DNA of 64,000 nucleotides. Origin: Bacillus sp. FJAT-27264 (GTDB lineage Bacteria; Bacillota; Bacilli; Paenibacillales; Paenibacillaceae). The translations under genes were made by a program, and so were the position numbers. Below, one piece after another: positions 7,599-17,206 of the stretch. The stretch spans positions 744,001 through 808,000 of the forward strand of contig NZ_MAQW01000012.1 in NCBI RefSeq assembly GCF_001682855.1. Direction: 5' to 3'. The notes beneath the pieces are model-generated. The model had not been told where the DNA came from. It ran no database searches and was given only the letters and a program-made list of their open reading frames with translations. The first letter of the stretch is position 1. Every line of letters begins with the position of its first letter.

Positions 7599-8861
7599 AT
7601 GAATAAAGAACGCATCATTATGCTGTCCGACTGTCAAAGCTTCTATGCCTCGGTGGAAAAGGCCGCCAATCCCCAATACAACGGCAAACCCCTCGCCGTT
7701 GCCGGAGACCCGGCCAGACGCAGCGGTATTATTCTCGCCGCCTGCCCCCTCGCCAAGCAACAGGGTGTAAGCACTGCTGAGACTCTGAAGGAAGCCTTGG
7801 CCAAATGCCCTGAACTCATCGTGGTCCGGCCCCGCATGCAGCATTACATTGATGTCTCCGCCCAAATCACTGGTATTCTGCGCACCTTCAGCGACCTCGT
7901 GGAGCCCTACTCCATCGACGAACAGTTTATAGATATTACAGGCAGCACCTCCCTGTTCGGCAGTCCGCAGCAGATTGCCGCTGCTATTCAGGACCAAATC
8001 TCCAAAGAAACCGGCGTATATGCGCGGATCGGCATCAGTTACTCCAAGGTCACGGCCAAGATGGCCTGTGATTTGTGGGCCAAGAAGATCAAGGGCGGCC
8101 TCTTCACCCTGGCCCGGGAGCAGCTCCCGGAACTGCTCTGGCCGCAGCCTATCGGCAATCTGTTCATGGTGGGCCGCCGCATGTCAGCCCATTTTCACAG
8201 CATGGGCCTTACGACGATCGGGCATCTTGCCCAAATGCCTCTGGCCGAGCTGAAATGGCGCATGCGCGAGAAGTTCCACAAGAACTGCGATATTGACGCA
8301 GAATTGTACTGGCGAATCGCCAGTGGGGTGGACGACAGCCCGGTGCATCCGGCGACCTACGAGGCTCCGCCCAAGAGTGTCGGTCATCAGATGACACTGC
8401 CTCGCGATTATCACACGCTAGCAGAGATCAAGACCGTGCTCTTGGAACTCGCGGAGCTGGTATGCAGACGTTGCCGCCGCCTTGCGGTGAATGGCGCCGT
8501 TGTATCCGTTGGCTGCCAAGGTGCCAGCTTCGAAGCCCCGACCGGCTTTTCCAGGCAAAGCAAAATGAGTGACCCCACCAACGCCACAAGCCTTGTATAC
8601 GAAGCGGCCGTGGCGCTCTTCCGGCGACATTGGGACGGCCAGCCTGTACGCCGGGTGAACCTCAGTCTGTCTGAGCTTAGCGATGAGAACCAGTACCAGC
8701 TGACGCTATTTGAGTCCCGCCCCCGGTACCGGGAGCTGGAGCGGGCCACCGACAACCTGAAGAATAAGTATGGGGATACGATTATCGGGCGGGCGGCTTC
8801 CTTCACGGATTCCGGACTGATCAAGGACCGAGCGGGCAAAATTGGCGGACATTACAAGTGA
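7599..8861 (+). CDS. Y-family DNA polymerase (UvrX/YqjW-like)
   Basis: 420 aa from ATG 7599, chosen over GTG 7590 because TGGAGAG ends directly before the GTG. Catalytic acidic residues are present in MLSDCQSFYASVEK and EPYSIDEQFID. The palm, fingers, HhH thumb (TTIGHLAQMPLAELKWRM) and little-finger region (SVGHQMTLPRDY) follow. It performs translesion DNA synthesis. Together with its ending (YGDTIIGRAASFTDSGL) it resembles the YqjW/UvrX branch rather than DinB. No LexA box was noticed upstream. Confidence 0.85.
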   Translation: MNKERIIMLSDCQSFYASVEKAANPQYNGKPLAVAGDPARRSGIILAACPLAKQQGVSTAETLKEALAKCPELIVVRPRMQHYIDVSAQITGILRTFSDLVEPYSIDEQFIDITGSTSLFGSPQQIAAAIQDQISKETGVYARIGISYSKVTAKMACDLWAKKIKGGLFTLAREQLPELLWPQPIGNLFMVGRRMSAHFHSMGLTTIGHLAQMPLAELKWRMREKFHKNCDIDAELYWRIASGVDDSPVHPATYEAPPKSVGHQMTLPRDYHTLAEIKTVLLELAELVCRRCRRLAVNGAVVSVGCQGASFEAPTGFSRQSKMSDPTNATSLVYEAAVALFRRHWDGQPVRRVNLSLSELSDENQYQLTLFESRPRYRELERATDNLKNKYGDTIIGRAASFTDSGLIKDRAGKIGGHYK

Positions 8862-8983
8862 TCCCTCTGCCTCGGAGATATGCCAGAAATTAAAATTCGT
8901 GAATACGTATTTTTAGGGTTGATATTTTCCGGCGATGAGGCGACAATCGGATATATATCATTCCAGGGGAGGATCACAGAAAG

Positions 8984-9751
8984 TTGGAAAGTACAGGCAT
9001 CATCAGCAACAGTTCCACCCATGAAATTATCGACCTTTGTCTGTTAGCTGGCAAAATCATGCTGCAAAGCGGCGCAGAAACCTACCGTGTCGAGGATACG
9101 ATGATCCGCATAGCCGATGCGCTCGGGTTTCCGAATGCGCACAGTTATGTGACACCGACCGTGATTGTATTCGCAACCAGCCGGACAGAACCGGCCAAGC
9201 TGTTCCGCATTGCCGAGCGGACCACCGATTTGCAGAAGGTATCGGAGGTCAATGACATCTCGCGCCGCCTCTGCGAACGGCAAATCACGGCAGAGGAAGC
9301 CCGTGCGCGTCTTGGGGAAGTAGACAATGCTGCCCATGCCTATCCCATATGGATGCAGATCATTGCCGCGGCACTGACAGGCGCGAGCTTCACCGTAATG
9401 TTCAAGGGCAGTCTCTGGGACGCACTCCCCGCCCTGTTCGTCTCGGGCCTTGGTTATGCGGCAGTCATCTACCTGCATCGGCTCGTCCAGGTCAAATTCT
9501 TCGCAGAATTTGGCGCGGCCTTCCTGATCGGTTTATCGACCTTCTTTTCGGTCAAATATGGCGTGGGACGCGAAATGGACAAGATCATTATCGGCTCTGT
9601 CATGCCACTGGTTCCGGGTCTGCTCATTACCAATGCAGTCCGCGACCTTATGGCCGGCCATCTGGTCTCCGGACTGTCCAAGGGTGCGGACGCCTTTTTG
9701 ACTGCGTTTGCGATCGGGACAGGCATCGGACTTGTACTATCGATGCTATAA
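8984..9751 (+). CDS. Threonine/serine exporter family, large subunit (YjjP/DUF1212-like)
   Basis: 255 aa, TTG start with GGGGAGG upstream. The N-terminal half is the soluble DUF1212-type domain (MLQSGAETYRVEDTMIRIA, with SYVTPTVIVFA). The C-terminal half has about five TM segments (MPLVPGLLITNAVRDLMAGH). It forms a split ThrE-type amino-acid exporter with the next gene 27 bases downstream. Substrate not deducible. Confidence 0.85.
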   Translation: MESTGIISNSSTHEIIDLCLLAGKIMLQSGAETYRVEDTMIRIADALGFPNAHSYVTPTVIVFATSRTEPAKLFRIAERTTDLQKVSEVNDISRRLCERQITAEEARARLGEVDNAAHAYPIWMQIIAAALTGASFTVMFKGSLWDALPALFVSGLGYAAVIYLHRLVQVKFFAEFGAAFLIGLSTFFSVKYGVGREMDKIIIGSVMPLVPGLLITNAVRDLMAGHLVSGLSKGADAFLTAFAIGTGIGLVLSML

Positions 9752-9778
9752 TCACCCTTTGAAAGAGGTTAGCGACTC

Positions 9779-10210
9779 ATGATTTTGCAACTGATTACCA
9801 GCTTTATTGCCGCCGCCACCTTCTGCATCCTGTTCAATGCGCCACGGCGTGCGCTGCTGCAATGCGGAGCTTCCGGTATGGTGGGTTGGCTGGTGTACTT
9901 ATTATTGGACAAACAATGGGATACGGTGATTGCCACCTTCTTCGCGACCGTAGTGGTCGGCGTGGTCAGCCAGATTTTTGCCCGTTCCTTCAAGATGCCT
10001 GTCATTATCTTTAGTGTCGGAGGGGTCATCACGATGGTGCCCGGTGGCATGGCTTATGATGCGATGCGCAAATTTGTGGAGAAGGACTACATTGATGCCG
10101 TGCAAATTGCTACGCAAGTATTGCTGCTCTCGGGAGCCATTGCTACAGGCCTTGTGCTGAGCGAGGTGCTGGGACAGATGTTCCGCCGAAAAAGAAAGCA
10201 AGGACTGTAG
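9779..10210 (+). CDS. Threonine/serine exporter family, small subunit (YjjB/DUF3815-like)
   Basis: 143 aa, four TM segments, with the conserved GGVITMVPGGMAYDAMR. RBS AAGAGG precedes ATG. It pairs with the preceding DUF1212-type gene; together the two equal one full-length ThrE. A strong bidirectional terminator follows. Confidence 0.85.
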   Translation: MILQLITSFIAAATFCILFNAPRRALLQCGASGMVGWLVYLLLDKQWDTVIATFFATVVVGVVSQIFARSFKMPVIIFSVGGVITMVPGGMAYDAMRKFVEKDYIDAVQIATQVLLLSGAIATGLVLSEVLGQMFRRKRKQGL

Positions 10211-10224
10211 GCAGCAACATACAC

Positions 10225-10257
10225 AAAGAGCCGCGCGGGCTGTCCCGGCGGCTCTTT
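10225..10257. terminator. Bidirectional intrinsic terminator
   Basis: AAAGAGCCGC (10225-10234) pairs perfectly with GCGGCTCTTT (10248-10257). It separates convergent transcription units. Confidence 0.9.
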
Positions 10258-10267
10258 GTGTTTTACA

Positions 10268-12298
10268 TTAATCCTCCCATATCGAAGCTTCCAAATGGTC
10301 GACAAAATGACGTAGCCTGCCCGCCACCTTCCGGTTAATCGCGCCCTCCTGATACATCTGCTGCACCTTGTCGCGCTGCTCCTGAATGGCTTTCAGCTTC
10401 ACTTCCAGCTTCCGGGCATCCATCACACCATCCGGGGTCCATCCGCTGTCTCCACTGAGCCTTGCCATCAGCATCTCATACCTGTCGATCACATGCTGGG
10501 AGGCTTCACGGTTCTCCTCATTCATGTGGTCCCGGATCGCTGCAACGGCAGCCTGCGACATGACCAGTTTGGCTTTGCAGGAGACTTCCTTATACTGCGC
10601 GGCGGCAGCCTGCCAGCCTTCCACTTGACCACGCTGCCCTGCGAACATGCCAGAGAACACCCGCCCTACCTCAGACAAGGACAGCCGGATCTGCGAGTTC
10701 AGATGCTTGGCGAAGAACGCTTCCGTATAATCAAGCATCTCCGTCATTTTCTCCGCTACACCCGCCGGAATCTCTTCCTTCTCTATCAAAATATTCAGCG
10801 CCTTGCGCTCAGCATGCAGCCCGACGATTCGCGCCTCCATACCCAGTTGACGGAGTCGTTCCGCTGCAGGATCATCATCCTGCCCCGGCAGACTCATTTT
10901 CTGAATTTTCTCCCTGAATTCGTTCAAAGCAGGCTGAGCCGAATCCCGCGAATCCCCATCCATCATACTGCGCATCATCGCCATTCCGGCATCAATAACG
11001 ACTGACTTCGCAGCCTGTTCCGATCCTTCTTCCGAGCCAGCACCCTCTTCTCCTTTACCAGCCAGAGCCGGCAAAAAGATGCTAGCGATCAGCAGCGACA
11101 TCAGAATACAGCCTGCCGCCAGGAAAATCATCAGGTTCCGTTCGGGGAACGGCGATCCATCACCCAGCACCAGCGGAATCGAGAAGGCACCCGCCAGCGT
11201 AACCGCCCCGCGCACTCCTGAAATCGAGGTGATCAACACCTCTTTGAGAGATCTTTTTTCAGCCTTTTCCCCACGATGCATCCATAGCGTAAATCCATAC
11301 ACCCATAGGAACCGCAGAACAATGAGCAACACAGTAATGGCAAGTACATAACCAAAGACCATCCAGTTATCTACGGCGCTGTCACGGTAGACTACGCTGA
11401 TCACATCTGGAATGGATACCCCGAGAATAAGAAATACCATCCCGTTCAGGATAAACAGCAGGACAGACCAGGTACTGGCCGACACGAGCTGAAGCTTATA
11501 CTGCGGCGATACCGCCCGGTCTTTCTCAATTGCATGGATAACACCACCCGCAACAACGGCAAGGATACCAGACAGACCCAGCTCCTCACTCACGAGATAA
11601 ATAATAAAAGGAGTCAAAATTTGTAGCAATGTATGTACCGTTACATCTTCCATACCAAGTTTACGAATAAACACACTCAGACGAATAAGCAGGAACGCCA
11701 GCACGGCACCCGCCACCAGACCGCCAACCGCAATCAGAATGAAGCTAAATGTTGCTTGGCGCAGGGAAAACACACCGGTTACCGCTGCCGCAATCGCAAA
11801 TTTGAACGCCACCAGACCAGAAGCATCGTTCATCAGCGACTCCCCTTCAAGCACCCTATGAATGCTCTTCGGCAGGTGAACACGTCCGGCAATAGCACTG
11901 ACCGCCACCGCATCGGTAGGCGACAGAATGGCTGCCAGGGCAAAAGCCGCTGCCAGTGGAATGCTCGGAATCATCCAGTGGATCGCATAGCCCGCTACCA
12001 GAACGGTTGCAAATACCAGACCCAGCGCAAGCATCAATATCGGCGCCCGCAGATTCCACAGTTCGGCCCGCGGCGTGCGACTTCCGTCATTGAACAATAG
12101 CGGTGCAATGAATAATACGAAGAACAATTCAGGTTCCAATTCCATATGTATCCCCGGTGGGATTAATACAACAAGTACCCCGAGGCCAATTTGTATTAAG
12201 GGAATAGGTACGAACGGTATAAACCGGTTCACAATATTGGATACTGCAATTAACCCCAGCAGCACCAGTACAGCAAGCAAAGTCTCCAAGTTGATCAT
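10268..12298 (-). CDS. Na+/H+ antiporter, CPA1 family (NhaK/YjcE-like)
   Basis: About 676 aa. Residues 1-400 form about 12 TM segments with the CPA1 markers LLFNDGSRTP, LSPTDAVAVSAI and EGESLMNDASGLVAF (ion-binding Asp). After about 420 a long cytoplasmic tail with helical, charged sequence follows. It exchanges Na+ (or K+) for H+. Start is uncertain: the frame opens at TTG 12307, while ATG 12298 is only two bases after GGAGG; a TTG nine bases further in is also possible. Confidence 0.87.
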   Translation of the reverse strand: MINLETLLAVLVLLGLIAVSNIVNRFIPFVPIPLIQIGLGVLVVLIPPGIHMELEPELFFVLFIAPLLFNDGSRTPRAELWNLRAPILMLALGLVFATVLVAGYAIHWMIPSIPLAAAFALAAILSPTDAVAVSAIAGRVHLPKSIHRVLEGESLMNDASGLVAFKFAIAAAVTGVFSLRQATFSFILIAVGGLVAGAVLAFLLIRLSVFIRKLGMEDVTVHTLLQILTPFIIYLVSEELGLSGILAVVAGGVIHAIEKDRAVSPQYKLQLVSASTWSVLLFILNGMVFLILGVSIPDVISVVYRDSAVDNWMVFGYVLAITVLLIVLRFLWVYGFTLWMHRGEKAEKRSLKEVLITSISGVRGAVTLAGAFSIPLVLGDGSPFPERNLMIFLAAGCILMSLLIASIFLPALAGKGEEGAGSEEGSEQAAKSVVIDAGMAMMRSMMDGDSRDSAQPALNEFREKIQKMSLPGQDDDPAAERLRQLGMEARIVGLHAERKALNILIEKEEIPAGVAEKMTEMLDYTEAFFAKHLNSQIRLSLSEVGRVFSGMFAGQRGQVEGWQAAAAQYKEVSCKAKLVMSQAAVAAIRDHMNEENREASQHVIDRYEMLMARLSGDSGWTPDGVMDARKLEVKLKAIQEQRDKVQQMYQEGAINRKVAGRLRHFVDHLEASIWED

Positions 12299-12488
12299 CT
12301 CCTCCAAGTAATCCCATTATTATAGCGTAAACTTAACTTCTGGCAAAATCACAGGACGAAGCAGATTCATTTTAGAGTGAAAGTTCTCCCCCTCTTAAGA
12401 TCAGAGCCTCCGCAAATACTTACGGGGCACCTCTCGACTACGTACAGTTAATTTTCCATTTATGGATTTAGAGTGAATTTATTGTATA

Positions 12489-12517
12489 TTGACAAAAATA
12501 TTTATTTGTGGTATAAT
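12489..12517 (+). promoter_or_regulatory. Sigma-A promoter for the MBL-fold gene
   Basis: TTGACA (12489-12494), 17-bp spacer, TATAAT (12512-12517), in an AT-rich stretch. It lies about 90 bases before the start codon at 12608. Confidence 0.8.
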
Positions 12518-12607
12518 AAAATATTTACGTATTGAAAATAATATTCAAAATGCTATGATATGCATTAGCCACACGGCAGTACTCTTATCCATAAACGGAG
12601 GGATACC

Positions 12608-13366
12608 ATGCATATTGCCAAAGGAATAGACATGCTGGAGATCACGGCACAGGTTATGGGCGGAAGTGATACACTCTACCCTGTCCTGCTCCATGACGAG
12701 AACACTGCGGTATTGATCGATACCGGATACCCGGGTCTACTGGAGAATTTCCAGAAGGCCTTCCACAAGGCTGGCGTTCCTTGGTCCAAGCTTGGCACTA
12801 TCTTAATTACCCATCAGGATCTGGATCATATCGGAAGTCTACCCGCCATTCTGACCAGCCTCGGAGATGCACCAACTGTTCTGGCCCACGCCCTAGAGAA
12901 GCCCCATATCGAGGGTGAAAAAATGCTGCTCAAGCATACGCCGGAGGCACTCGCTGCCGCCGAAGCGATGCTCCCGCCCCATGTGCCCGCGGAATGGCGG
13001 CAGGCCTTTCTATCCGTGTTGAAGAACCCACCGAAGGGGAAAGTAGATGGCACGCTTACAGACGGTGAACAGCTTCTTCTAGCAGGCGGAATCATCACTG
13101 TCATTCACACACCAGGGCACAGTCCCGGACATCTTTGCCTATACCATCAGGCCAGCCGGACACTTATTGCGGGGGATGCACTGATCGTCCGGGAGGGTGA
13201 GCTTCATGGACCGGATAGCTCGTCTACCCCTGACATGGCAACAGCGGTGGCTTCTTTATCCAAGCTGGCCGACTATCCCATAGACACGGTGATCTGCTAC
13301 CACGGCGGGATATATCGCGGGGACGCCAACCGGCGAATTGCTGAATTGTCCGAAGGACAACAGTAA
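12608..13366 (+). CDS. MBL-fold metallo-hydrolase
   Basis: 252 aa; ATG preceded by CGGAGGG. The zinc-ligand motif THQDLDHIGS (HxxxDH), the second histidine in HTPGHSPGHLCLY and the Asp in IAGDALIV are all in place, followed by the C-terminal His in VICYHGG. It is a glyoxalase II/lactonase-like hydrolase. The substrate cannot be assigned from sequence. It is a monocistronic unit with its own consensus promoter and a terminator shared with catE. Confidence 0.83.
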   Translation: MHIAKGIDMLEITAQVMGGSDTLYPVLLHDENTAVLIDTGYPGLLENFQKAFHKAGVPWSKLGTILITHQDLDHIGSLPAILTSLGDAPTVLAHALEKPHIEGEKMLLKHTPEALAAAEAMLPPHVPAEWRQAFLSVLKNPPKGKVDGTLTDGEQLLLAGGIITVIHTPGHSPGHLCLYHQASRTLIAGDALIVREGELHGPDSSSTPDMATAVASLSKLADYPIDTVICYHGGIYRGDANRRIAELSEGQQ

Positions 13367-13404
13367 ACGCAGGATCAGCAACAGTAATCACAGGGTCAGC
13401 AAAA

Positions 13405-13440
13405 AGGCAGGACCGGAATTAGCCGGTCCTGCCTTTTTTT
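13405..13440. terminator. Bidirectional intrinsic terminator
   Basis: AGGCAGGACCGG (13405-13416) pairs with CCGGTCCTGCCT, followed by seven Ts. It serves the convergent MBL and VOC genes. Confidence 0.92.
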
Positions 13441-13454
13441 CAAAACTATTCGTC

Positions 13455-14321
13455 TTATTGCTTCACGATCAATCTGATCCCGATATTCCAAGGGTCCTTG
13501 ATCGCTGGTACGCCATCTTGCTCTTCCACGGCATATCCTGCCTGACGGACACGTTCCACGACAGCAGCCCGCTCCTCTTCGTTAGGCAGCAACAAGGTGA
13601 AATAATCAATGTTCGGTGCATCTGCCGGCGCTGCCGGCGCGCCTTCTCCAGCCCAAATATTCAGCCCAATATGGTGATGGTAGCCTCCGGCCGAGATGAA
13701 CAATGCCGCATCGCCATAGTGAGCCACCTGTTCGAATCCAAGCAGATCAATATAGAATTTCCGCGCCTCATTCAGATTTCCCACGTGAAAGTGCACATGG
13801 CCAATGACCGTACCTGCAGGAAGTCCTTCCCAGGTCAGACCTTCCGAAGCAGCCAGCAGGCCATCCACATCAACAGCATCAGTGGTCATGATGTAGTTCC
13901 CTTGCGGATCCCGTTGCCAAGTCTCGCGAGGACGATCCCGGTACAGCTCAATGCCATTGTTATCAGGATCCTGAATATATAGCGCCTCACTGACCAGATG
14001 ATCTCCCTGTCCTACATGAATGTCGGATGCAATCAGGTTGCGTAAGACAAGGCCCAGGCTCGGACGGTCTGGCACCAGAATTGCAAAGTGATACAGTCCT
14101 GCCGCTGAATTACGGCGAAGCACCTTGGCATTCTCAATCTCCCGTAGAATAACCAGCACGGTCTCCCCGTCAGCCGTCAGTTCAGCCTCACGCGCTGTCT
14201 GCCGCAGCACCTTGAATCCGACAACATTTTGATAAAATGCAAGGGAACGCTCCAAATTGCTGACCCTAATCTGTACAAGTCCAATTTTGGTATCCTGATG
14301 CAATATTGCTGTAGCAGTCAT
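13455..14321 (-). CDS. catE: Catechol-2,3-dioxygenase-like VOC protein (CatE-type)
   Basis: 288 aa, RBS AGGAGG before ATG. Two tandem VOC modules: module 1 starts IGLVQIRVSNLERSLAFYQ and module 2 starts GTVIGHVHFHVGNLNEARKFY. Metal-ligand candidates are the His in HVHFHV, the His in YHHHIGLN and a late Glu. Length and domain order match Bacillus CatE, which cleaves catechol and is induced by catechol or quinone stress. Its promoter overlaps an inverted repeat, as expected for a repressor-controlled detoxification gene. A nitroreductase gene at 19015 may belong to the same response. Confidence 0.8.
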   Translation of the reverse strand: MTATAILHQDTKIGLVQIRVSNLERSLAFYQNVVGFKVLRQTAREAELTADGETVLVILREIENAKVLRRNSAAGLYHFAILVPDRPSLGLVLRNLIASDIHVGQGDHLVSEALYIQDPDNNGIELYRDRPRETWQRDPQGNYIMTTDAVDVDGLLAASEGLTWEGLPAGTVIGHVHFHVGNLNEARKFYIDLLGFEQVAHYGDAALFISAGGYHHHIGLNIWAGEGAPAAPADAPNIDYFTLLLPNEEERAAVVERVRQAGYAVEEQDGVPAIKDPWNIGIRLIVKQ

Positions 14322-14433
14322 ATCAATTCCTCCTAAAGGTACGGTACGAAGTCCATCTCCATAAGTATTCTGTCCAGTTTTCTCAGCTTACTCGCTTCAC
14401 ATACACATTTGTAACCACTGAAGTTACACATTA

Positions 14434-14471
14434 ACTATAATTAGTATAGTAACATTCCATAAGTTTGTCAA
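14434..14471 (-). promoter_or_regulatory. catE promoter with operator-like inverted repeat over the -10
   Basis: On the minus strand TTGACA (14471-14466), 17-bp spacer and TATACT (14448-14443). ACTATA-ATTAG-TATAGT (14434-14450) covers the -10. The position fits a MarR/DUF24-type repressor such as CatR/YodB, but the sequence does not match the TTACT-N7-AGTAA operator I recall. Confidence 0.6.
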
Positions 14472-14590
14472 TTACCTCCACGAAAAGATACAAGTAAACC
14501 CGGCTTTGCCATCCTCTAAGGTACGGTATCCGTTTCAGCGAGAAATATAAGGATGATTTATAGCGGAAAACGTATTAATTTTTATATTTT

Positions 14591-14636
14591 TTAAAAAAGA
14601 CATCCCCAAACAGCCATCGCATGACTTTTGGGAATG
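14591..14636 (-). terminator. Terminator-like hairpin downstream of the GNAT remnant
   Basis: Minus-strand CATTCCCAAA pairs with TTTGGGGATG, followed by a T run. Confidence 0.55.
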
Positions 14637-14688
14637 CCCTGATTCCATTAGAATTTATCTACACTTCCTCAAGAAAATACAATAGAAA

Positions 14689-15365
14689 TCACAGCGTTTT
14701 CCGCACAAATTCCATCGTATACTTTTCCTTGAAGCCAAGGCTGTCATACAGATTTCTGGCATCATTACCGACGACACACCAGAGGGTAACGGTTGCGTTA
14801 CCACGACGATAGATCTCATTGCATAAGTACATGACAAACCTTCTTCCTATCCCTAACCCCTGTAAGTCTGTACGGACGGAAATACTGCTAATTTCATTAC
14901 CGCTGATATGGCTGTAAGCGAAGATTTCCCCATTCATAATGTAGACAAAGCGATCATTTGCATCCTTTTCTAAGCCGATGAGAAGTATGTATCATAGCCA
15001 AGCTTGCGCGCAAACGCAACCGATGATGGATGATCGGAACCGGAACGAAAAGAACTCCTAACCTTTTGGGTTCCACCCGCCCGCAATTTGTTTTCCGCAT
15101 ACCTTACCATTGCAGAACCGATTCCCTGCCTGCGAAATCGTGGAGCAACAAACACAGTTAAATAAGACTGAACTACAGGCTCATTCACTTGGGCTAGCGC
15201 AACAAGCTTGTCCTCAATAAACGCAGTGATAAACAACTCTGGTTCTTCTGCAAGCACCCGAAGGATGTTTTCACCCGCATCGTCATCACAGCTTAATAAC
15301 TCTTTGACGGCGTTGAAATCTTGTTCACTGTAAGGTTCGTACCGGATATGTGATATGTTCGTCAA
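14689..15365 (-). pseudogene. Tandem-GNAT N-acetyltransferase with internal deletion/frameshift
   Basis: The first frame (15365-14970) is a complete GNAT module with the acetyl-CoA loop RRQGIGSAMVRYAE, ending in KLGYDTYFSSA then TAG. A second frame, open from about 14985 to 14689, reads LEKDANDRFVYIMNGEIFAY and the second acetyl-CoA loop QGLGIGRRFVMYLCNE. Tandem-GNAT proteins of Bacillales normally carry more residues between these modules. An internal deletion has shifted the frame, so two partial products replace one double-domain protein. The first module might still fold alone. Confidence 0.7.
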
Positions 15366-15386
15366 TCCTTGATCCCTCCATGTTTA

Positions 15387-15602
15387 TTAAGATGTTGTAG
15401 AATTATGATTGCGAATGAATTCATCCCATTCCTGTAAAGACAGCTTATCCATTATATGCTTCAACTTATCTGGAACTTGCACAAAACACATTAATTCTAA
15501 ACTGTTCCCGTCAAGGTCGTTAAAATAAACAGAGGCATTTCCTTGATTTGGACGAACAAAGGGTTCAACGGATAATCTTCTGCCGAAAGGTATGGCTTCC
15601 AC
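15387..15602 (-). pseudogene. VOC-family protein, C-terminal fragment
   Basis: 71 codons from a GTG; contains the final VOC strand ASVYFNDLDGNSLELMCFV with the conserved D-x-DGNxLE. The N-terminal half of the module is missing, so this is a 3' remnant. It precedes the GNAT remnant on the same strand. Confidence 0.6.
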
Positions 15603-15675
15603 TCATTACGCTCAAACCTTTCTGTTCTGAAAATACTCCCCACTTGCCGCAAGCTTCTTACATCAATCCCCCAGC

Positions 15676-15719
15676 GTAAAAAAAGACCAGCGCTTGTGTC
15701 ACCACATATCGCTGGTCTT
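15676..15719 (-). terminator. Intrinsic terminator of the Rrf2-type gene
   Basis: AAGACCAGCG (15683-15692) pairs with CGCTGGTCTT (15710-15719); on the minus strand it is followed by a T run. Confidence 0.9.
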
Positions 15720-15745
15720 ACGCGTACCTTTTTCTATTCCAATGC

Positions 15746-16168
15746 TCAGATAACAGGCATTTCATTGGCAATCTCGGCGAGCGTGACGCCCTGCAGCACA
15801 CTCTCCATCGCTGTTTGCGCACGGCCAAAGACCGGCACAATCGCTCCGGCGATGTTCTTTCCAACTGGACAGTCAGGGTTCGGATGCTCATGGACGGCAA
15901 AAAGAGAACCTTCCTCCACGGCATTTACCGCTTTATAAATCTCAAGCAGGGTAATCTGCTCAGGATCGCGCGCCAGCTTGGCACCGGCCACTCCCGGGCG
16001 CACATCCACAAGGCCTGCTTTATTTAGCATCCCTGTGATCCGCCGGATCACCACGGGATTCGTGTTAACACTGCTGGCAATCCACTCTGAAGTGCTTTTG
16101 CCATCCTTGTTGCTGTCAATCAAAGTCAGAATATGAATAGCAACCGCAAACCGGGTGCTGATGTTCAT
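15746..16168 (-). CDS. Rrf2-family transcriptional regulator (YwnA-like)
   Basis: 140 aa, RBS GTGAGGAGAG. The winged HTH starts at residue 1 (MNISTRFAVAIHILTLI), with TSEWIASSVNTNPVVIRRI as the recognition region. Only one cysteine is visible (NPDCPVGK), so the three-cysteine FeS site of IscR/NsrR is absent. This fits the YwnA/YwgB-type branch with small-molecule or redox sensing. Target genes are not evident from context. Confidence 0.85.
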   Translation of the reverse strand: MNISTRFAVAIHILTLIDSNKDGKSTSEWIASSVNTNPVVIRRITGMLNKAGLVDVRPGVAGAKLARDPEQITLLEIYKAVNAVEEGSLFAVHEHPNPDCPVGKNIAGAIVPVFGRAQTAMESVLQGVTLAEIANEMPVI

Positions 16169-16280
16169 GTTGATCTCTCCTCACAGTAGCATTCTCAGAT
16201 AAGGGCGTCATTTTCAATGCAACAGTAATAGTTACATTCTACTCCATTGTTAACCTTATGAGAAGAGACGCCCATGGCTG

Positions 16281-17027
16281 TTAAGCATGCGTCAGGATCA
16301 CCGGCTCACCCTTGGTTACAATAATCGTATGTTCATACTGCGCCACCCGGCTGTCATCTGCGACACTGAGTGTCCATCCATCCGCTTGTGGATCTACATA
16401 CTCTACACCTGTAGAGAGGAACGGTTCCACAGTAAGAACTTGCCCTTCTTTTAGAACGGTGGTTATACGAGGCTCATAATATGGCAGAATTTCATTCGGC
16501 TTATCATGCAGGGATTTCCCAATTCCATGGCTGCAAAGATTACGGATCACTCTGTATCCACGCTTGCGCGCCTCGCTCTCCATAACTCTGCCGATCTCAT
16601 TGACCTTCATGCCGGCCCGGAGGTGGTTGATTACGCTCATCATCGTTTCTTCGGTGCTGCGGCACAAATGCTGAAGCTTCTCATTATAAGGCGGGAGTTG
16701 GAAGGACACCCCAGCATCTCCATAGTACCCTTTCAATTCTGCGGACACATCAATGTTGATGAGATCCCCGGCCTGAATCACTCTGGAGCCAGGAATACCA
16801 TGAGCTACCTCCTCATTAACACTGATGCAGGTCGCTCCTGGAAAATTGTAAGTCACTTGGGGAGCAGAAGCCGCCCCGGCCTCTTTCAGAATTTTCGCGC
16901 CAATCTCATCAAGCTCACGTGTGGTCATTCCCGGTACAACACTCTTTTTCATCTCGGCAATGGTGTAGCCCACCACTTTGCCTGCTGCCTTCAGGCCTTC
17001 CAGGTCTTTCGCTGTATTACATATCAT
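16281..17027 (-). CDS. map: Methionine aminopeptidase, type I
   Basis: 248 aa; GAGAGG about 10 bases before ATG. All five metal ligands are visible: Asp in INIDVSAEL, Asp in YYGDAGVSF, His in LCSHGIGKSLH, Glu in TVEPFLS and Glu in AQYEHTI. The substrate His is in EEVAHGIPGS. It removes N-terminal Met from nascent proteins. It stands alone rather than in the ribosomal-protein operon, so it is probably a second MAP paralogue (YflG-like). Confidence 0.9.
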   Translation of the reverse strand: MICNTAKDLEGLKAAGKVVGYTIAEMKKSVVPGMTTRELDEIGAKILKEAGAASAPQVTYNFPGATCISVNEEVAHGIPGSRVIQAGDLINIDVSAELKGYYGDAGVSFQLPPYNEKLQHLCRSTEETMMSVINHLRAGMKVNEIGRVMESEARKRGYRVIRNLCSHGIGKSLHDKPNEILPYYEPRITTVLKEGQVLTVEPFLSTGVEYVDPQADGWTLSVADDSRVAQYEHTIIVTKGEPVILTHA

Positions 17028-17206
17028 TAGTTCACATTCCTCTCGCCCAATAAATCTCTTTATGTTTACCTCATCATATGCGGCAATACTCCATGTTTGC
17101 CCTCTACTTGTGCGAACCCTTCCATTTCACCTTATGTATGGAGAAAAGAATCCTACAGTCTGCGTTATGGATCGACCCGCTGAAATTCAGTCCCATTCAG
17201 GTACTC